From: Gnetum montanum
Taxonomy: Eukaryota; Streptophyta; Gnetopsida; Gnetales; Gnetaceae
Direction of reading: 5' to 3'
DNA length: 64,000 nt
Assembly: GCA_015680685.1 (NCBI GenBank)
Contig: MNCI01001077.1
Span: 762,268-826,267 of the forward strand
Below, in pieces: positions 1 to 12,490 of the stretch. The translations under genes and the position numbers were made by a program. Position 1 is the stretch's first letter. The number at the start of each line of letters is the position of its first letter. Under the pieces are notes generated by a model. That model worked only from the letters and a program-made list of their open reading frames with translations. It was not told the DNA's origin and made no database searches.

Positions 1-1379
1 AACGTAACAAGATGTGTGTTGCGATCACCCTATCCGTTGTATTTTGTGAAATGGGTGAGTGGCATCCTAGGGGTTAAAGTTAGTGTGAGGACTGTCGAGC
101 TAATGGGATCATCCTAGTAGAAGTTCATGACTTGTATCATATCAGATCCAATACCCTTGAGGTGTTTTATTTCCTCTGTAAGGGTCTAGATAAGCTGAAA
201 TGCTTAATCTAGACCTGGAGATGATGTGGATGATTGGGGAACTACCAGGGCAACTCCCATCTGTGGTGTGGCAGGGGCAGTGACATGACCCATAGGTGAT
301 GTCGTTGGGATGGCCCCTGTGAATGGTGCTACTTGTGCTGTCCACCACCTGGTATGTGGTGCTATTAGAGTAGCAATCGAGGGTTATGCTATGGGGTAGG
401 CCATTTGCGTAGCCAATGGGATAGACCAGAGTCCCATGCTAGGTTGTATCATTTGTGGAACTTGGTAGGTTTGTTGGCTAGCATACCAGGATATTTGTGA
501 CGGCTAAAAAATAGAAGGAGAAGTTAATGGGGTGCACCATGTGGATGAGCCTAGGCCCATCGCTAACTATGGGGCAAGTGTAAACATAGGAATGGATGCA
601 GTGACTACATGCAACTGTGAGGTAGGTATGGTATGAACGTGGGGCAAGGTAACCATGATTGGTACATGATGCAATACAGGAATGGACTGGGGAATAGTTG
701 GTAGAGGAGTAGTGGCTGAAAATGAAACAGGGGAGTAGGCACATTGATACATCGAGGGCATGGCATGGCTACTCGTTGCCGGTGCAATTTTGGGTTGCAA
801 TGGTGCAAACGTGATCCTAAAGGGAGTGATGATAGACAATAGGTTCATCCAGAATGATGGGGTAGGAGGGATGGTGGCAGGATTGGTTTGACCCCCCCGC
901 CTATTAGATTGGGAATCTAGTTCTTCCTACCCATCCTAGAAAGCCTCATCATGATGAGACACTATGTCCTGTAACTCCCTAGATCTAGTCACTTAGATTA
1001 GCTGATCTATAAGCCATTGATGCATTTATGTCAAAGGAATGGAAACTCCAGGAGTGGGAATAAATTCCTTCCCGTTGCAGTAAGCTAACTCAAAGCTACA
1101 TTTGTCTTTGAGTTCTTCCACATCTAACAGTAGATTTCCCTACACCTTAGCGCAAAGAAAGTTATATCACTCATGTTGTTGGGTCAAGCCCTCACGTTCC
1201 CAATTTTGGATCTTGAGGGATTGACATGGCGCCAACACTAGGCTAGGTAGCTTTTTAGCACCTACAATGCCTTGAACTATGAGGGGAACCTCAATGTTAG
1301 AGGTGGTAGCAATAGTGCTTGGTGAAATCATTGTTGTAAAGCTAAAAGGGTTTGCAAATGAGGAAAATAAGGAGATCAT
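1..1379 (-). pseudogene. Element A gag, N-terminal part, degenerate
   Basis: The likely start codon is at 1379, from which 70 codons are open (to 1167). The rest toward position 1 is broken by stops and frameshifts. The region is rich in Thr, Pro, Met and Val, as in the N-terminal linker of the related gag of D. The part near 130-210 matches the gag of element I and corresponds to the stretch before the gag core. No zinc knuckle is visible because that part lies to the left. The assignment rests on position after the leader and on similarity to the copies in D and I. Confidence 0.6.
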
Positions 1380-1388
1380 AAGACGATC

Positions 1389-1660
1389 AAAGGCTTTCTA
1401 TCTTGCATAATTCTAAAGGAACCATTAGAGCGACAATCTACACCACAAAATGCGTAAAAAACCGCAAAAGGGTGTCATGTTTATGCTAGTGTGTGATGGG
1501 GTACATAACGCATGCAAAACTACCATGAAACAAGGGGGTCAAATGGTGTTCAAAGGCTTTATGTCCTATAGGATTCCAAAGGAACTGTCACACCACATGA
1601 TGTATAAACAACTACAAAAGGGTGTCACATTCACACTAGTGCGTGTTAGGGTGCAAAACA
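1389..1660. repeat. Imperfect tandem duplication in element A leader
   Basis: Two copies of a block of about 155 bp start near 1390 and near 1555. Each opens with GGCTTT, passes through AAAGGAAC and ends with a CAAAAGGGTGTCA motif (about 1465 and 1615). The block sits between the gag start and the LTR, where the primer binding site should be. No GGAGGG-type primer site like those of D, F and H is visible here. Confidence 0.6.
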
Positions 1661-2300
1661 CTTATAGCGACCAAAAACATCGATGACTGGAAACACCGAG
1701 AGGTTGTTGGTTGGACAGTCCTAACCCCGGATTCATAAGAGGGTCGTTCTAGATAAAATAGGAGTGGGGTGCCCTCAACGTTATGGTTGATCAGATAGGA
1801 ACTTAGCTAGTGTCACTAAACCTTATGTAAATGTTTAATATGGAAACAATTCTTATAGCATAAAATGACAATTATTAAATGCAAGGAAGTGAAAACGATA
1901 TAGAATGCAATGATAAGCAGCAAAATAAAGCAAACTAGAGTTAAGAAATGCACTGCTTCAAGATTACGGATTTACTTTGTCGATATGAATACAATCGGTT
2001 GCACAACACTAGCAAGTAGAGAGATTCCAAAAGTAACTAGGATGTTCAAAGCAAGCCACCTATTCACTTGAACGCAGAATTAAGAGCCAATAATGTGAAA
2101 TGCTACAAAGCCAACTTGTCGATTTTGTTAACAAATTGCTAACTATATTTTCCAACTGGGGATTTGTTTTTGCCCATCCTTTGCACAAATTTTCTAACCA
2201 AAAATTGCTAAATTTTTTCAACAAAATTGCAAAAAGCTAAAATTTTTTCCAAACACCAGAATTGCCAATTTGCCAACCCTTCGAGCATTACTTGTTAGGG

Positions 2301-2308
2301 TATTTATA
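2301..2308 (-). promoter_or_regulatory. TATA box of LTR A
   Basis: The minus-strand sequence is CCCTATAAATACCC, about 640 bp before the LTR end. The same motif lies at a similar place in the LTRs of B, F, H and I. Confidence 0.7.
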
Positions 2309-2504
2309 GGGCTAGTAGGATACAATAAATGAGGCCTGGATGACATGTGTCCTGGACCCACAAGATATTGATGTGTCTGTACTACATGAACATGCAAAGC
2401 TGGTCATGAACCTATCATGCTGCAATTACACTATTGAAACTGGAGATGCTGGGATCAAGTGTGCCAATGATGCAGACAAGTGAAGCACACTGATGTAGTG
2501 CAAT

Positions 2505-3195
2505 TGCCTACTACACTATGCTACGCTATGGAGCATAGCATGTTAGCATAGTGTAGCTGCTTTCTACGCTGTGCTACACTATGTAGCGTAGCAGAGCATA
2601 GCCACCAGTTCAAAGAAGAAATTTGCGTTGGAGTTAATTGCATGTGCTGGAAGCCTTTGAAGTATTTTGGCTAGTTCTACATGTTTACTGTGCTACATAG
2701 TGTAGCATAGCGTAGCAGCTAGCTTTAACTATGATTTTCATTTGAGTTGTAAACATTTGTTTGAAGATCATGCTGACAACATGCAACCTTTGCTCTTTGC
2801 AATGTGAAGCTTTTGAACTTGCTGGTCCTGCATTTTGAGATGCCTTTTGTCATTCTTCCATCATCGCTATGTCGTGCTATGTTATGCAGCATAGCATAGT
2901 ATAGTAGCCAACATAGCCTAATTTTTGCTTAATCCGCCACTTTTCTAGTAAGAGGAGCTTTGCTGAAGGACTTGAAGTTGAACAAGACAATAGGTTTTAA
3001 AGGCTAGAGTGCTTGCCAAGTGCAACTGGAATCACTAGGTAAGATGAGCCTTTCTATTTTTCCTTTTCTATGATGTGCTATGCTACGTAACGTTGCATAG
3101 CATAGCACTTCATCTTGCAACAGTTTGGTCACCTAAGCAACTATCTTTTGAGGCCTGCTACACTACAGAGCGTAGTGTAGCATAGCAAAATTCTT
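2505..3195. repeat. U3 hairpin words, TATGCTACAC/GTGTAGCATA type
   Basis: Near-palindromic blocks occur at about 2510-2600, 2690-2720, 2870-2910, 3075-3105 and 3160-3190. Each pairs TGCTACACTATG-type with CATAGCGTAGCA-type arms and could fold as a hairpin in DNA or RNA. The same word fills the U3 of B and I. Confidence 0.75.
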
Positions 3196-3420
3196 GACTA
3201 GAAAACTTGCCAAACTATTTTGTTGATCCTGAGCACCATTGACAACCCTTAGCATACTTTCTGAGTGAACTGTTAGCTGGTTAAATTGTCCAAATTGGAT
3301 AGTATAAACTTAGAGCATCCATTTCCAGCCAAATGGTCATGAGGCTACACTTGTGAAAATGTTTGCCTTAGTTCCAGGACCCTAGTGAAGCAAGAATGCC
3401 TTGAAAATTTAGGGAGGTCA

Positions 3421-5360
3421 TCAACAAGATAATTAAATAGACTTACGAACTATGGGTTGCACCTTACAAACTTTGATTCACAAATTTCTCCTATTTTCCT
3501 CATTAGTGCAGGGAGGTTCTTCTGCTAGGTGAGATGTTTTGTGTTGCAACCTAGTTTTCACCATTTCTACAATGAGGCATACCCCCCTTAGCATATTGCC
3601 TCTATTAATGCAAGGTCCCTCTCCAACCCTATCTCTCATTGTTATTAAAAGACATTCCCCGATAGCTTTCAGGGGGTCTTTGGATTGGGTGGTGCAGAAA
3701 ACTTGAAAAATCCATGGCTTAGATATCTCAGTGCGATCTTGCTACACCTAGGCGCTATTCTCATGGACCATCAAGAATTCCACAAACCATCATAGGCAAG
3801 CTATGAAGAAGGAAAAGTGCATATTAAAATAGGCTTCAAGCTTCTTACGAAGCTTAACTATTTCATTCCGCAAGCCTTCAGAAAGGTACTTTATCTAGTT
3901 GTAGTGGATTCCTCCTTCCATAGCATCCCTCATGATCCAAGCTTACTCTACTCCAAGAATTTTCCTTTGGAAGAGCAGCTTGGGGAAGGCACGAGCCTGG
4001 AAGATAGGGTAAACCTTTTGGGTCACTCCTAGCCTAACCTTATGCATATAAATTCCCTTTCGGTCCTTGCTCATCCCTAGCCATTCCTCTATGTCCCTCT
4101 AGTGGTTAACATCCTTGTTGTTCTTATCTCCTATCAGTAGACCATCAAAGGGAACACCAAATTGATCTACAAAACATTTTTCATTAATCTCAAATACCAC
4201 CTACACATTTTCAATCCATGTGTGGAAGCAATTAGCCTTTTTGGAAAAGGAATCAACTAGGGAGAGCATTTCTATAGCTTGGACACTTGGATTTACTGCT
4301 AGGAATAAATCCATGAGCCTAGCCTCCTAAACATTATTAACAAGGGTGGCTAGGGCCCCATTGCATAGCCAAAGTTATGTCTCATCCACCTCCTTGTACT
4401 TCAAGAAGAGGTTAGTTTCATCATGCCTAGAGGTAATTACTGTAACCTCTTGGGATTTTCTTGCTACTGCAACAACTAACGACATAATTAACAAAAGAAA
4501 AATCAATCACTTGAACACATGAAAGAAAAATGCATAATTTAACACATCAGGTATAAATGGCATAGGAAATGATGGAATTTCCACTAGAACATCTTCTACG
4601 GTAGGAGCCCGGTGGGATGCCCATTCGTTATCCAACCAACCAAGTTCTTCACACTTCACATAGAACTTGAAGTACTTTGTTGGGTAGGTTTTGAAATTAG
4701 TCCCAAATTGTTCTATGACACCGACACACACGTTCTCAATAGAAGAGAACTCTTGCAAGGTTGTTTGGGTCAACGCCAATGTCCCCTCATTACCATGAAG
4801 ACCATCCTTATCAATCACAAACCTGGTAACATGCAAAGTACGATAAGCATTTTTTGACTAATGCAAGACAAACAATACAACATGCTTGAAACATCTTCAC
4901 AGGACTCACCTGCCGGCATAATACATGGTTCTAGGTGGATTCTGAAAACAGGTGTCCATGTGATGGGCAACGAACAATGTGTTGTATTGATGATAGCATT
5001 TGAATTAGGGCATGTCCCAAATCCAACACAAGCATTGCAAGCCTCTTGGGTGCCATTTTAAGCCTTCTACCACTTCTCTCTCAATTGACCCATTAGCCAT
5101 GAACTTCAAAATGCCCTGGTTCACCCCAAGTAATAACATTTCAATAAGTACAATAGTTGTTTCAGTCGATAAGTGTGACCACACTATCACACTGAAGTGG
5201 TGAAAGAGGAACTCTAGGAATTCCTATGCACCTTTTCAAAACCAGATAGCTTGATGACCTACCCATGCATGGGGAGGGGGGACGTTGCCCACGGGTTCAC
5301 TCAAGTAGCATAAGACTCGCACTAGCTCAAGAACGATTTGGATGGGCTTTAACATGACCT
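3421..5360 (-). pseudogene. Antisense HAD-like / plant-transposon-domain gene, copy in element B, truncated
   Basis: This is the counterpart of the D gene at 27963-31538. Exon 1 (5355-4910) reads LKP...VLELV, then WSHLS and NTLFVAHH...NPP, the landmarks of an FCP1/NIF-type HAD domain. The nucleophile motif is ELV instead of DxD/N, and HH replaces the DD of motif IV. Exon 1 has two stops and a frame change. A canonical donor GTGAGT (4909-4904) and acceptor TTACCAG bound an 87-bp intron. Exon 2 (4822 to about 4555) has 109 open codons. Exon 3 (about 4480-3853) carries LMDLF, QFGVPFDG and EEWLG, shared with D. A further exon (about 3790-3640) has KPWIFQVF against CPWICHLF in D. The acidic and coiled-coil end is missing because LTR A begins at 3420. 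Catalysis is unlikely; binding is an inference. Confidence 0.8.
4823..4909 (-). other. Intron 1 of the B antisense gene
   Basis: The donor is GGCAG|GTGAGT and the acceptor TTACCAG|G, 87 bp apart. It joins the exons in phase 2, the same codon position as the 77-bp intron at 28421-28497 in D. Confidence 0.75.
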
Positions 5361-5389
5361 TGTGCAACACAACAAAAAAGTGTTAATAC

Positions 5390-6730
5390 ATTGTTCAAGT
5401 GATGATTACTGAGTAGTGTAGCATAACCCTTAGTTTACAAATTTTCCATTACGCATAAAATAGTAAGTCCCCAGCATGGTAAAATAGAACCACACATCAC
5501 ATGCAGCATAGTAGGGTGTTACATGTAGCATAGCGCAGCAGGTACACCCTACACAGTGTAACGGGTACATCCCACATAGCATATCGTAGTAAGGACTCCT
5601 TACATGACATACCATAGCAGGCACACCCAATAAAACGTAGTGCAATAGGTACACCCTGCACAACATAGTGGGTATGCCCTGCATAGTAGAGCATAGCAGG
5701 CACACCCAGTACAGTGTAGCATAGCAGTTACACTGTGCAAAGGATTGATGATTGCATTATGCATAGCATAGCAAGACAACCACACCCCATGTAGCGTAAC
5801 AATGTGACAAGTGCGATAGGTACAATAATATAGCAAGCATGACAACATAGTAGAGATAACACTATAAACAGTGTAGCAAAGTAGTGGTGTTAACAACATA
5901 GCAGCGTAACATGCCTACTAGCGTAACAGTGTAGCAAGCCTACCAATATAGCAACATAATAGTGTAATGGCATAGCATAGCGACCACCAAAAACATAATA
6001 ATTTGACAGTCATGCTAACAAAAACAAAAATACATACGGCCTTGCCATTGCCCCAGCCTTGCCCCACTACATGAAATGTAGCAAAATGAAATGCAAGCAA
6101 AAAGAAAGCTCCCCCCTACACATGCTACACTATGCTGGACATACATTACACTACCTAGAAACTTTGCAAGCAAAAACACCCTCTATGGGTCCTATGCTAT
6201 GTTGAATGTGCATTACTGACCAAACCCTCGCAATGGAAACAGTTGTAGTGTAATAATAGAAATGATTTTAGTAACCAAGACATAGGAACAAAAATAACAA
6301 TATAGCTTAATATGTTACATAATGAAAATGAGGGTAGCGTAGCGACTTAATAGGAAGATGGGGCCTCCTGCTAGTCCTCAATGTGCACCTTAGGAAGGTG
6401 TCATAGGGTGCACTCACCTTCAGCTAGATTGGCCAATCCCTGATGTCTACATTTACTCTTGCATGCCATTGTCCTACTCACAAATTGACTATATCAACTG
6501 CTACATTGTCTCTTAGCTCAACCGAGCTATGCTCTGAGTGTTAGATCTAACAGTGAAAGTGACAAGATTACCATGGGGTAATCCCCTATTTATATCCTAC
6601 CCAGTTAAAAGACATGTCACTTTTAGGGTGTTCTACACCCCACGCATAACATGGGACATCCTCTATAGCATAGCAAAAGTCCATTGTAGCATAGCATGGG
6701 TCTACTGCAGTGTAACATGCAGTTCCAACA
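5390..6730 (-). promoter_or_regulatory. Upstream region of the B antisense gene with U3-type words
   Basis: Between the antisense exon 1 and the spacer array lie many copies of CATAGCATAG, GTAGCATAG and GCGTAACA words, dense at 5410-6000 and again at 6660-6720. They are the words that fill the U3 of B's own LTR. A TATAAATA sits between the two groups. Cysteine- and tyrosine-rich open frames here (5430-5899) are by-products of the repeat. No other gene is seen. Confidence 0.55.
6587..6594 (-). promoter_or_regulatory. TATAAATA facing the B antisense gene
   Basis: The minus strand reads GGATATAAATAGGGG, the octamer used in the LTR promoters of this family. Hairpin words lie just upstream (6660-6720). 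It is about 1.2 kb before exon 1, so an untranslated first exon would be needed. The match is clear; promoter activity is inferred. Confidence 0.45.
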
Positions 6731-6769
6731 TAGCACATAGACACACTAACATTTTCACTTCATTCCCTT

Positions 6770-7170
6770 ACAATGCGACACTGTTACGGTCTGCTAAGAC
6801 CTTAAACTAGCAATTTTGACATGCAATTTTACATTGTTATGGTCTTCTACAAACTTCAACTACTGATGTTAGCATTTTCTTTACTTTTTTAAACCTATTA
6901 ATAGTCTGGTATGACCTTAAACTGGAAATTTTAAAATATCCTTTACATTTTAAACTTGTTAATGGTCTACACCTTACACTAGCAATTTTTAGCATGAAAG
7001 TTTGCATGGTTATGGTCCGCTATGACCTTAAACTAGCAACTCTTTAACCCTCTTGACATGTAGTTTTACATTATTATAGTCCGCTACAACCTTAAATTGG
7101 CAATATTAAAATATAATTTTGCATTGTTGCAGTCCACTAAGACCTTAAACTGGTAATTATGTGGCATCGC
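6770..7170 (+). repeat. Spacer array before RT of element B
   Basis: About seven diverged units of roughly 40-65 bp carry the core GACCTTAAACTAGCAA or variants, with GGTC(T/C)GCTA before it. The same core marks module borders in D, F, H and I. Confidence 0.75.
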
Positions 7171-7209
7171 ATGATTACCTTGGATACATTTCATTGCATC
7201 TTACTCTAT

Positions 7210-7254
7210 TAAACAAGTACCACTTAACATTTTTTTGTTTTGCTAGTTTTGTAG
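7210..7254 (+). other. Splice acceptor at the start of the RT exon, element B
   Basis: A T-rich tract ending TTTTGTAG is followed by GAGTGCTTC and the first codons before RT. Element D has the matching TTGGCAG|GAGCAAGC at 25494/25493. Ogre elements are known to have an intron between protease and RT; this looks like its 3' end. Confidence 0.55.
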
Positions 7255-10200
7255 GAGTGCTTCAAAAATGGCTATGCAGGGTGATATCCACTTTCCCCTT
7301 ATCCTAACAGGACCTCATGGCAAGCTTACAAGACACTTAAGCTTAAAATAAATAGACTTGGAATCATCTACTCATGACACTGACATAGAATCCTTGGAAA
7401 CATCTCTGGACTGGCCCAAACATCTAGTCTAGGCCTTAGACCTAGAGGCTAGAAATGTAACCAACAATCCCTTATTAAAATCCCTATGATTACGTCTAGA
7501 GGTGATGCAAAACCATTAAACGTCAGTTCCCTAGTAGAGCCACATGTGTAATAGAACATTTTGAAAGTCCTCAATGACAATGTTAAAGTGTTTGTGTGAT
7601 CATATAAAGACATGCTAAGCCTAGACCTATGACTCATACAACACAATATTATCTTAGATCCACGTGTCAAGGTAGTTAAACAAAAAGCTCACAAAGTTAA
7701 GCCAAAGACTGCCTTAGCTGTACGTGATGAAATTATCAAGCTTTATCAAGCTAGTTTCATTTGGGTAGTCAATTACTTAGATTGTGTCTCAAATATTGTA
7801 GTCGTAAGCAAGAAGACTGAGATATATGGATTTGTATAGACTTCTAGGATTTAAATAGGGCAACAATTAAGGATGATTTTCCATTACCTAGTATTGATCA
7901 ACTTATCAATACTATGGCTAGTCATGCCTTATTGTCCTTCATGGATGGGCTTTCAGGTTATAATTAGATCTGTATAAACCTAGAGAATCAATTGGAAACT
8001 ACCTTTATGACCCCTTAGGAAATTTTTTATTACACAATGATGCCCTTTGGGTGCAAAACACTACAGCAATGTATCAATGAGTAATGACATAGATCTTTAG
8101 CTATTACCTCTTGGAAAGATTAAACGATTACATTGAAGACATAGTGGTTAAGTCTAAGGAAGCTACTAATCATCCCAATGATCTAAACATAGTCCTTCAA
8201 CATTGTCATAGGCATGACCTATGCCTCAACCCCAAAAATGTGTTTTTGAAGTTAAAACCAGGCACATGTTAGGCTTTGTAGTGTCAGAAATGGGGATACG
8301 AGTGGACCCCAATAAGGTTAGGGCCATTGTCAACCTAGAACCACCTACAAATATTAAAGAGTTGTGCAAGTTGCAAGTTAGAGTGCAGTTCATAAGAAGG
8401 TTTATTACAAGGTTTACAGACAAACTACACCTGATGCAACACCTGCTTAAGAAGGGAGTCAACTTCTAGTGGATAGATCAATGTCAAAATATCTTTGATA
8501 ACCTAAAGAAAGAGCTTCTGCACCTTCTCACTATTTATCCTCCATAGAGGTATAAGCCTTTCTACATCTATCTTGCCACCTTAGACACATCTATTGTTGC
8601 GCTGCTATGTCAAAAAAGAGATGATGGGTCTAAAATCCTAGTGTACTACTTAAGTCATGCATTAATATCTCTGAAAGCAAAGTACAATGAGGTAGAGAGA
8701 AATTATCTTGCCCTAGTGTTTGCACTTAAAAAGTGGAGACATTACTTGTTTCTTAGTAAAGTCAATATTATATGCAAAAGCAACATACTTTGGGCTATTA
8801 CAACCAACTTGTAAGAGAGTAGTAGAATAGCCTGATGGAAAGCCATAACTACAAAGTTCGATTTACATTATGTGGCACAATCATCCACAAAGGGCCAAGA
8901 AATAGCCACATAGGTTATGACTTTACCTATTGATAACCAAGCAATAATAGAACCCAAGTTCCCAGATGAGCATGTCAATAGCATAAGTCCTATACCATCA
9001 GATTTCGATCAAATTTACATTTTGATGGTGCTTCAACTACATGAGGTGGTAGCACCACTACTGTTCTTACATTTCCCTCCGAGCAAATTTGATCCTTTGC
9101 ATATCATTTTACATTCCTTTGTACAAATAACATAGCTGAGTATGAAGGACTCCTTAGGGGCCTTCTAGCAGCTCAAGAGTTGAGGATCCAACACTTAGCA
9201 ATCTGGGGTGACTCCCAACTAGTTATCAACCAGATCACTGAAGTTTATGCTTGTAAGGCACCACATTTGCAACCTTATTATGACTTAGCCAAAAGTCTAC
9301 TAAATCAGTTTGCAACTTTAGACATCCAACATGTGCCTCATAACAAAAACATTGTAGCTGATGCACTATCCATGTTAGCCTTAAATGTGTTATCACACAT
9401 GTTTACTACCTTTCCTGCTTCGATAATAAAATGCACCGATCCTATTACTCAAGTGGCACACATCACATCTATAAGTACAATGCATACTCAAGAATGGTAT
9501 GACAACATTAAGGCATACCTCCAACATGGTGAACCCCCACACAGCTTGACGTCCACTCAAAAGGATGCAATATGAAAATGAGCCCACCAATCTTTCCCCG
9601 TAGGAGACAAAACTTTATGAAAATGCTCTTATGATGGAATATTTCTAGCTTGCATTAGTAGGGAAGGATCACAAAAGATTGTTGATGAAGTCCATGAGGG
9701 ATTATGTGGGGAACACATAGCCCCCAGGGCTATGGTAGTAAAAATCAAATGCTTAGGTTACTACTAGCCTTGCATGGAATGTGATTGTGTTGCCAAGGTT
9801 AGGACATCTGATGTGTGTCAATGCCATGGGAAATTTATAAATGTATCACCTACTGAATTGCATACAACACAAATTACATGGCCTTTCCAATGCTAGGGAC
9901 TAGATATCATAGGTCCCATTAGACGTAAGTCTTCTGCAGGGCATAGTTTCATTATTACTACAACTGAATACTTTACAAAGTGGGTAGAAGCCATTTCCAT
10001 TAGAAAGACTACATCTCAGTAGGTTTGCCACTTCATTTTGGATCACATAGTAACATGGTTTGGCCTTCCCATGACCATTATTACTAACAACAGGCCATAA
10101 TTTAGTAGTGCATAAACCAAAACCTTTTACGAGAACCTTGGCATCAAACACTCTTTTTCATTGCCATACTACCCACATGTGAACGGTCAAGCAAAGGCAA

Positions 10201-10735
10201 CCAATAAGATCATCATCAACCTTATGAAAAAGATGCTTAGCAACAGCAAGAGGCAATTGCATGAGCAAATCCTCTATGTGTTATGGGCTTACCATACAAC
10301 ATGCAGAATAGCAACAAGTAAGATTCTAGATAGTCTTGTTTATGGATCTAAAGCGGTGTTACCTCTTGAATTTTAGGTTCCATCACTTTGAATGATCCTC
10401 TCAAACATCGTAGATGAGACTCAAAACAATGAGTCAAGGATCATTGATCCTGACTCCGTAGAGGAGGAGTGCATCCAAAACTTGATTGCATCAAATGGTA
10501 TCAAGATAAACAATAGTAAAAACATCACTACAACTTACATCAGTGATAGAATAAAAAGGGGGACCTAGTCCTCAAGGTCGTTCATGAACCAGTGAACAAA
10601 TTTTCAGCCAATTGGGAAGGCCCTTTCATAGTCATGAAAGCCTATGAAAATGGGGCATTCAATTTAGCTAATGTAAAGAGCAACGAGTTTGAAAATCCTA
10701 TCAACCACTTGTACTTGAAGTTGTACTACATTTAA
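7255..10735 (+). pseudogene. Element B pol: RT, RNase H, second RNase H, integrase
   Basis: RT (about 7480-8470) is broken by many stops. MMPFG is seen as MPFGC, and the catalytic YVDD is YIED (8129-8140), which should abolish activity. The first RNase H follows (about 8480-8830), then a second, archaeal-type RNase H with FDGAST- and GDSQLVINQ-like motifs (about 9000-9400), typical of the Tat lineage. Integrase (about 9590-10380) keeps NGQA but has lysine in place of the third catalytic acidic residue (codon 10194-10196). The C-terminus has a GPF module and ends YLKLYYI with TAA at 10733-10735. The longest open stretch is 131 codons (9180-9575). It is a dead copy that once supplied replication functions. 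Confidence 0.9.
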
Positions 10736-10739
10736 CACA

Positions 10740-11060
10740 AAGGATTATGCTGAATGGAAAGCAAGGTAAGCAAAATGTCCGCTATGATGCAAAACTGGCA
10801 CAGCACATCTCCTATGATGTTAAACTGGAACATCATGTCATTGGGCCATGACATAAAACTGGCATCCATAGCATGATCCACTATAACCTTAAACTAGTCA
10901 TCCACCATCCACTATGATGTTACACTAGCACAATAGTCTGCTAGGATCTTAAACTAGCATAATCGTATACTAGGACCTTGAACTAACACATCAATCTACT
11001 AGGACCTTAAACTAGCACATATGATGGTCTACCAAGATCTTCAACTGGGTTCATAGTGCA
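10740..11060 (+). repeat. Spacer array after integrase, element B
   Basis: Eight or so short units of roughly 30-45 bp with core CTTAAACTAGCA, for example around 10930-11030, follow the integrase stop directly. Confidence 0.75.
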
Positions 11061-12474
11061 ATGCCTCCTACCTCACATGTATGACCCTATGCACAACAGA
11101 GCATGCACACTTTTGAGCTTTTCAAACAACATGGGGTGGGACTTTGCAGTTCTAGAATGAAGTTGACGTCATCAAGGAAAAACCCTCTAGAACACATGTA
11201 ATGTCATCTCCCTTGGAATCTTTCTTATATTTTGAAGATGTTGATTGGCATCTTGTTGACCTTCCAAAGCTATTGATACCATAGCCAGTCATCCTGGTTG
11301 TAGCTATTATTGTCAGTGCCTACTACTAGAGTCCCAACACTATTGTGGCCCAAGCACAAGGTTTCCATCCTCCAGCACTTGCCACCATCAAAGTTCATAT
11401 AGACATTCTATTGTTAGGCTTCTCACCTTGTAGCTGGATTGCGTGATGTTTGCCTTTGGTAGGAAATCCTTATCATCATCACTCCTAGCCTCTTCAGTGC
11501 CCATTTTTGCCTTTCACTGGCCTAAATTTTTTCGACCTACCACTACCAAAACCTACACTGGCCTTCCTGCTTTGGACATTGCACATGTTAAACAATACTT
11601 GCCACTCTGTTAGTGTCCCGAGCATGCAGAACTTTGCCCTCACTTCACTTGATGGTAGTTTATTCTAGTTTCCTCTTTGTTGTGTTTGCAAGATAAAAGC
11701 CAATATGGTGTTATTTAGAGATGCATTTCACCATGAGATCATGACACTACATTGTTTTAAAGTGGCCACTCTAGTTAGCCTAGCTACTTGAGAGTGCATA
11801 CCCTATTCTCTCTTCAGCCAACTTACTCTCCATTCCTTATACCCACAATTTCCCATATCCTCTTTGCAAGCTTCCTTGATGTACATAAAGCCCTTTCACA
11901 TGCCCAACTACTAATTCCATAATGGATGTAACACAACTTTTCCCATGGGAAGCTTTTGTAGGTAAGTCAAAGCTCGACATGGATGTAACACAACTCATCC
12001 TGGGGAGGAAACACTTGTCCTATAACAATGAAAAGGTTGTCTTCAAGTGAATGTGGGTGTGTAGAAAAAATGAAAAAGGGCAAAGAAGCACAAAAAAATG
12101 AGAAAAGTGCATAAAAATGGCCAAAAGCTACTTTATAATCATTTTGGCCATAAATCAACCATCTCTAAGCACTCTAATGAGAGGTTTAGGGCTAAAGGAA
12201 AAGACACCCATGCATGCTGATTCCCTCATAAGCATTCCAACGAGGGATCACACTATGGCAATGATTTTCATGAAGTCACATTGTACCTTCATTTATTCCT
12301 TGAACCTATTTCCTTAAATTCATTCTTTACCCCTTACCTTATATTTCCCTCCAAGTACTCTCAAACATAGCAAAGCGTCATCCAAGCGAGAACTAAAGAG
12401 TGGTCTTAGCATCTTGTTCTTCATGGTGTTTTGTATTCTTTATTGATGTCTCTTAGGCAGATCCTCCAGACTTT
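11061..12474 (+). other. Element B 3' untranslated region
   Basis: No coding signal is convincing here. An A/G-rich purine tract at about 12065-12120 matches purine tracts in the same position of D (21000-21140, as T-rich on plus) and H (56283-56355). The last 75 bases (TGGTGTTTTGTATTC to the polypurine tract) are conserved with D and I. Confidence 0.6.
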
Positions 12475-12490
12475 GACAAAGAGGGGCCAT
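12475..12490 (+). other. Polypurine tract of element B
   Basis: GACAAAGAGGGGCCAT lies directly before the TGAAATACC start of the LTR. D and I have the same tract. It primes plus-strand DNA synthesis in LTR elements. Confidence 0.8.

Larger units (their letters stand above)
1..3420 (-). mobile_element. Element A: Tat/Ogre-like gypsy element, 5' part
   Basis: On the minus strand this holds a 5' LTR (3420 to 1663), a leader and the first part of gag, which runs off the left edge. The gag matches that at the right edge of the window (63771-63850 against about 130-210). The outer LTR end at 3420 cuts directly into the antisense gene of element B, so A most likely inserted into B. Its other end and target duplication lie outside the window. 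Confidence 0.75.
1663..3420 (-). repeat. 5' LTR of element A
   Basis: Read on the minus strand it begins TGACCTCCC and ends CGCTATA. A conserved CTTGCTTCACTAGG block lies about 25 bases in, shared with the LTR of I. The U3 part (2310-3420) carries at least five copies of a palindromic word built on TATGCTACACTATGTAGCATAG. The TATA box is at 2301-2308. The length of about 1.76 kb equals that of F, H and I. Confidence 0.8.

Noticed and set aside
5430-5899. Cys/Tyr-rich minus-strand open frames of up to 99 codons
   Set aside because: They arise from the GCATAGCGTAGC repeat, which has few stops in several frames. No domain, and no equivalent in D.
5390-6730. A nested solo LTR upstream of the B antisense gene
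   Set aside because: U3 words and a TATAAATA fit, but no LTR ends are seen and RT coding begins too close on the other side for a full U3. Not fully excluded.
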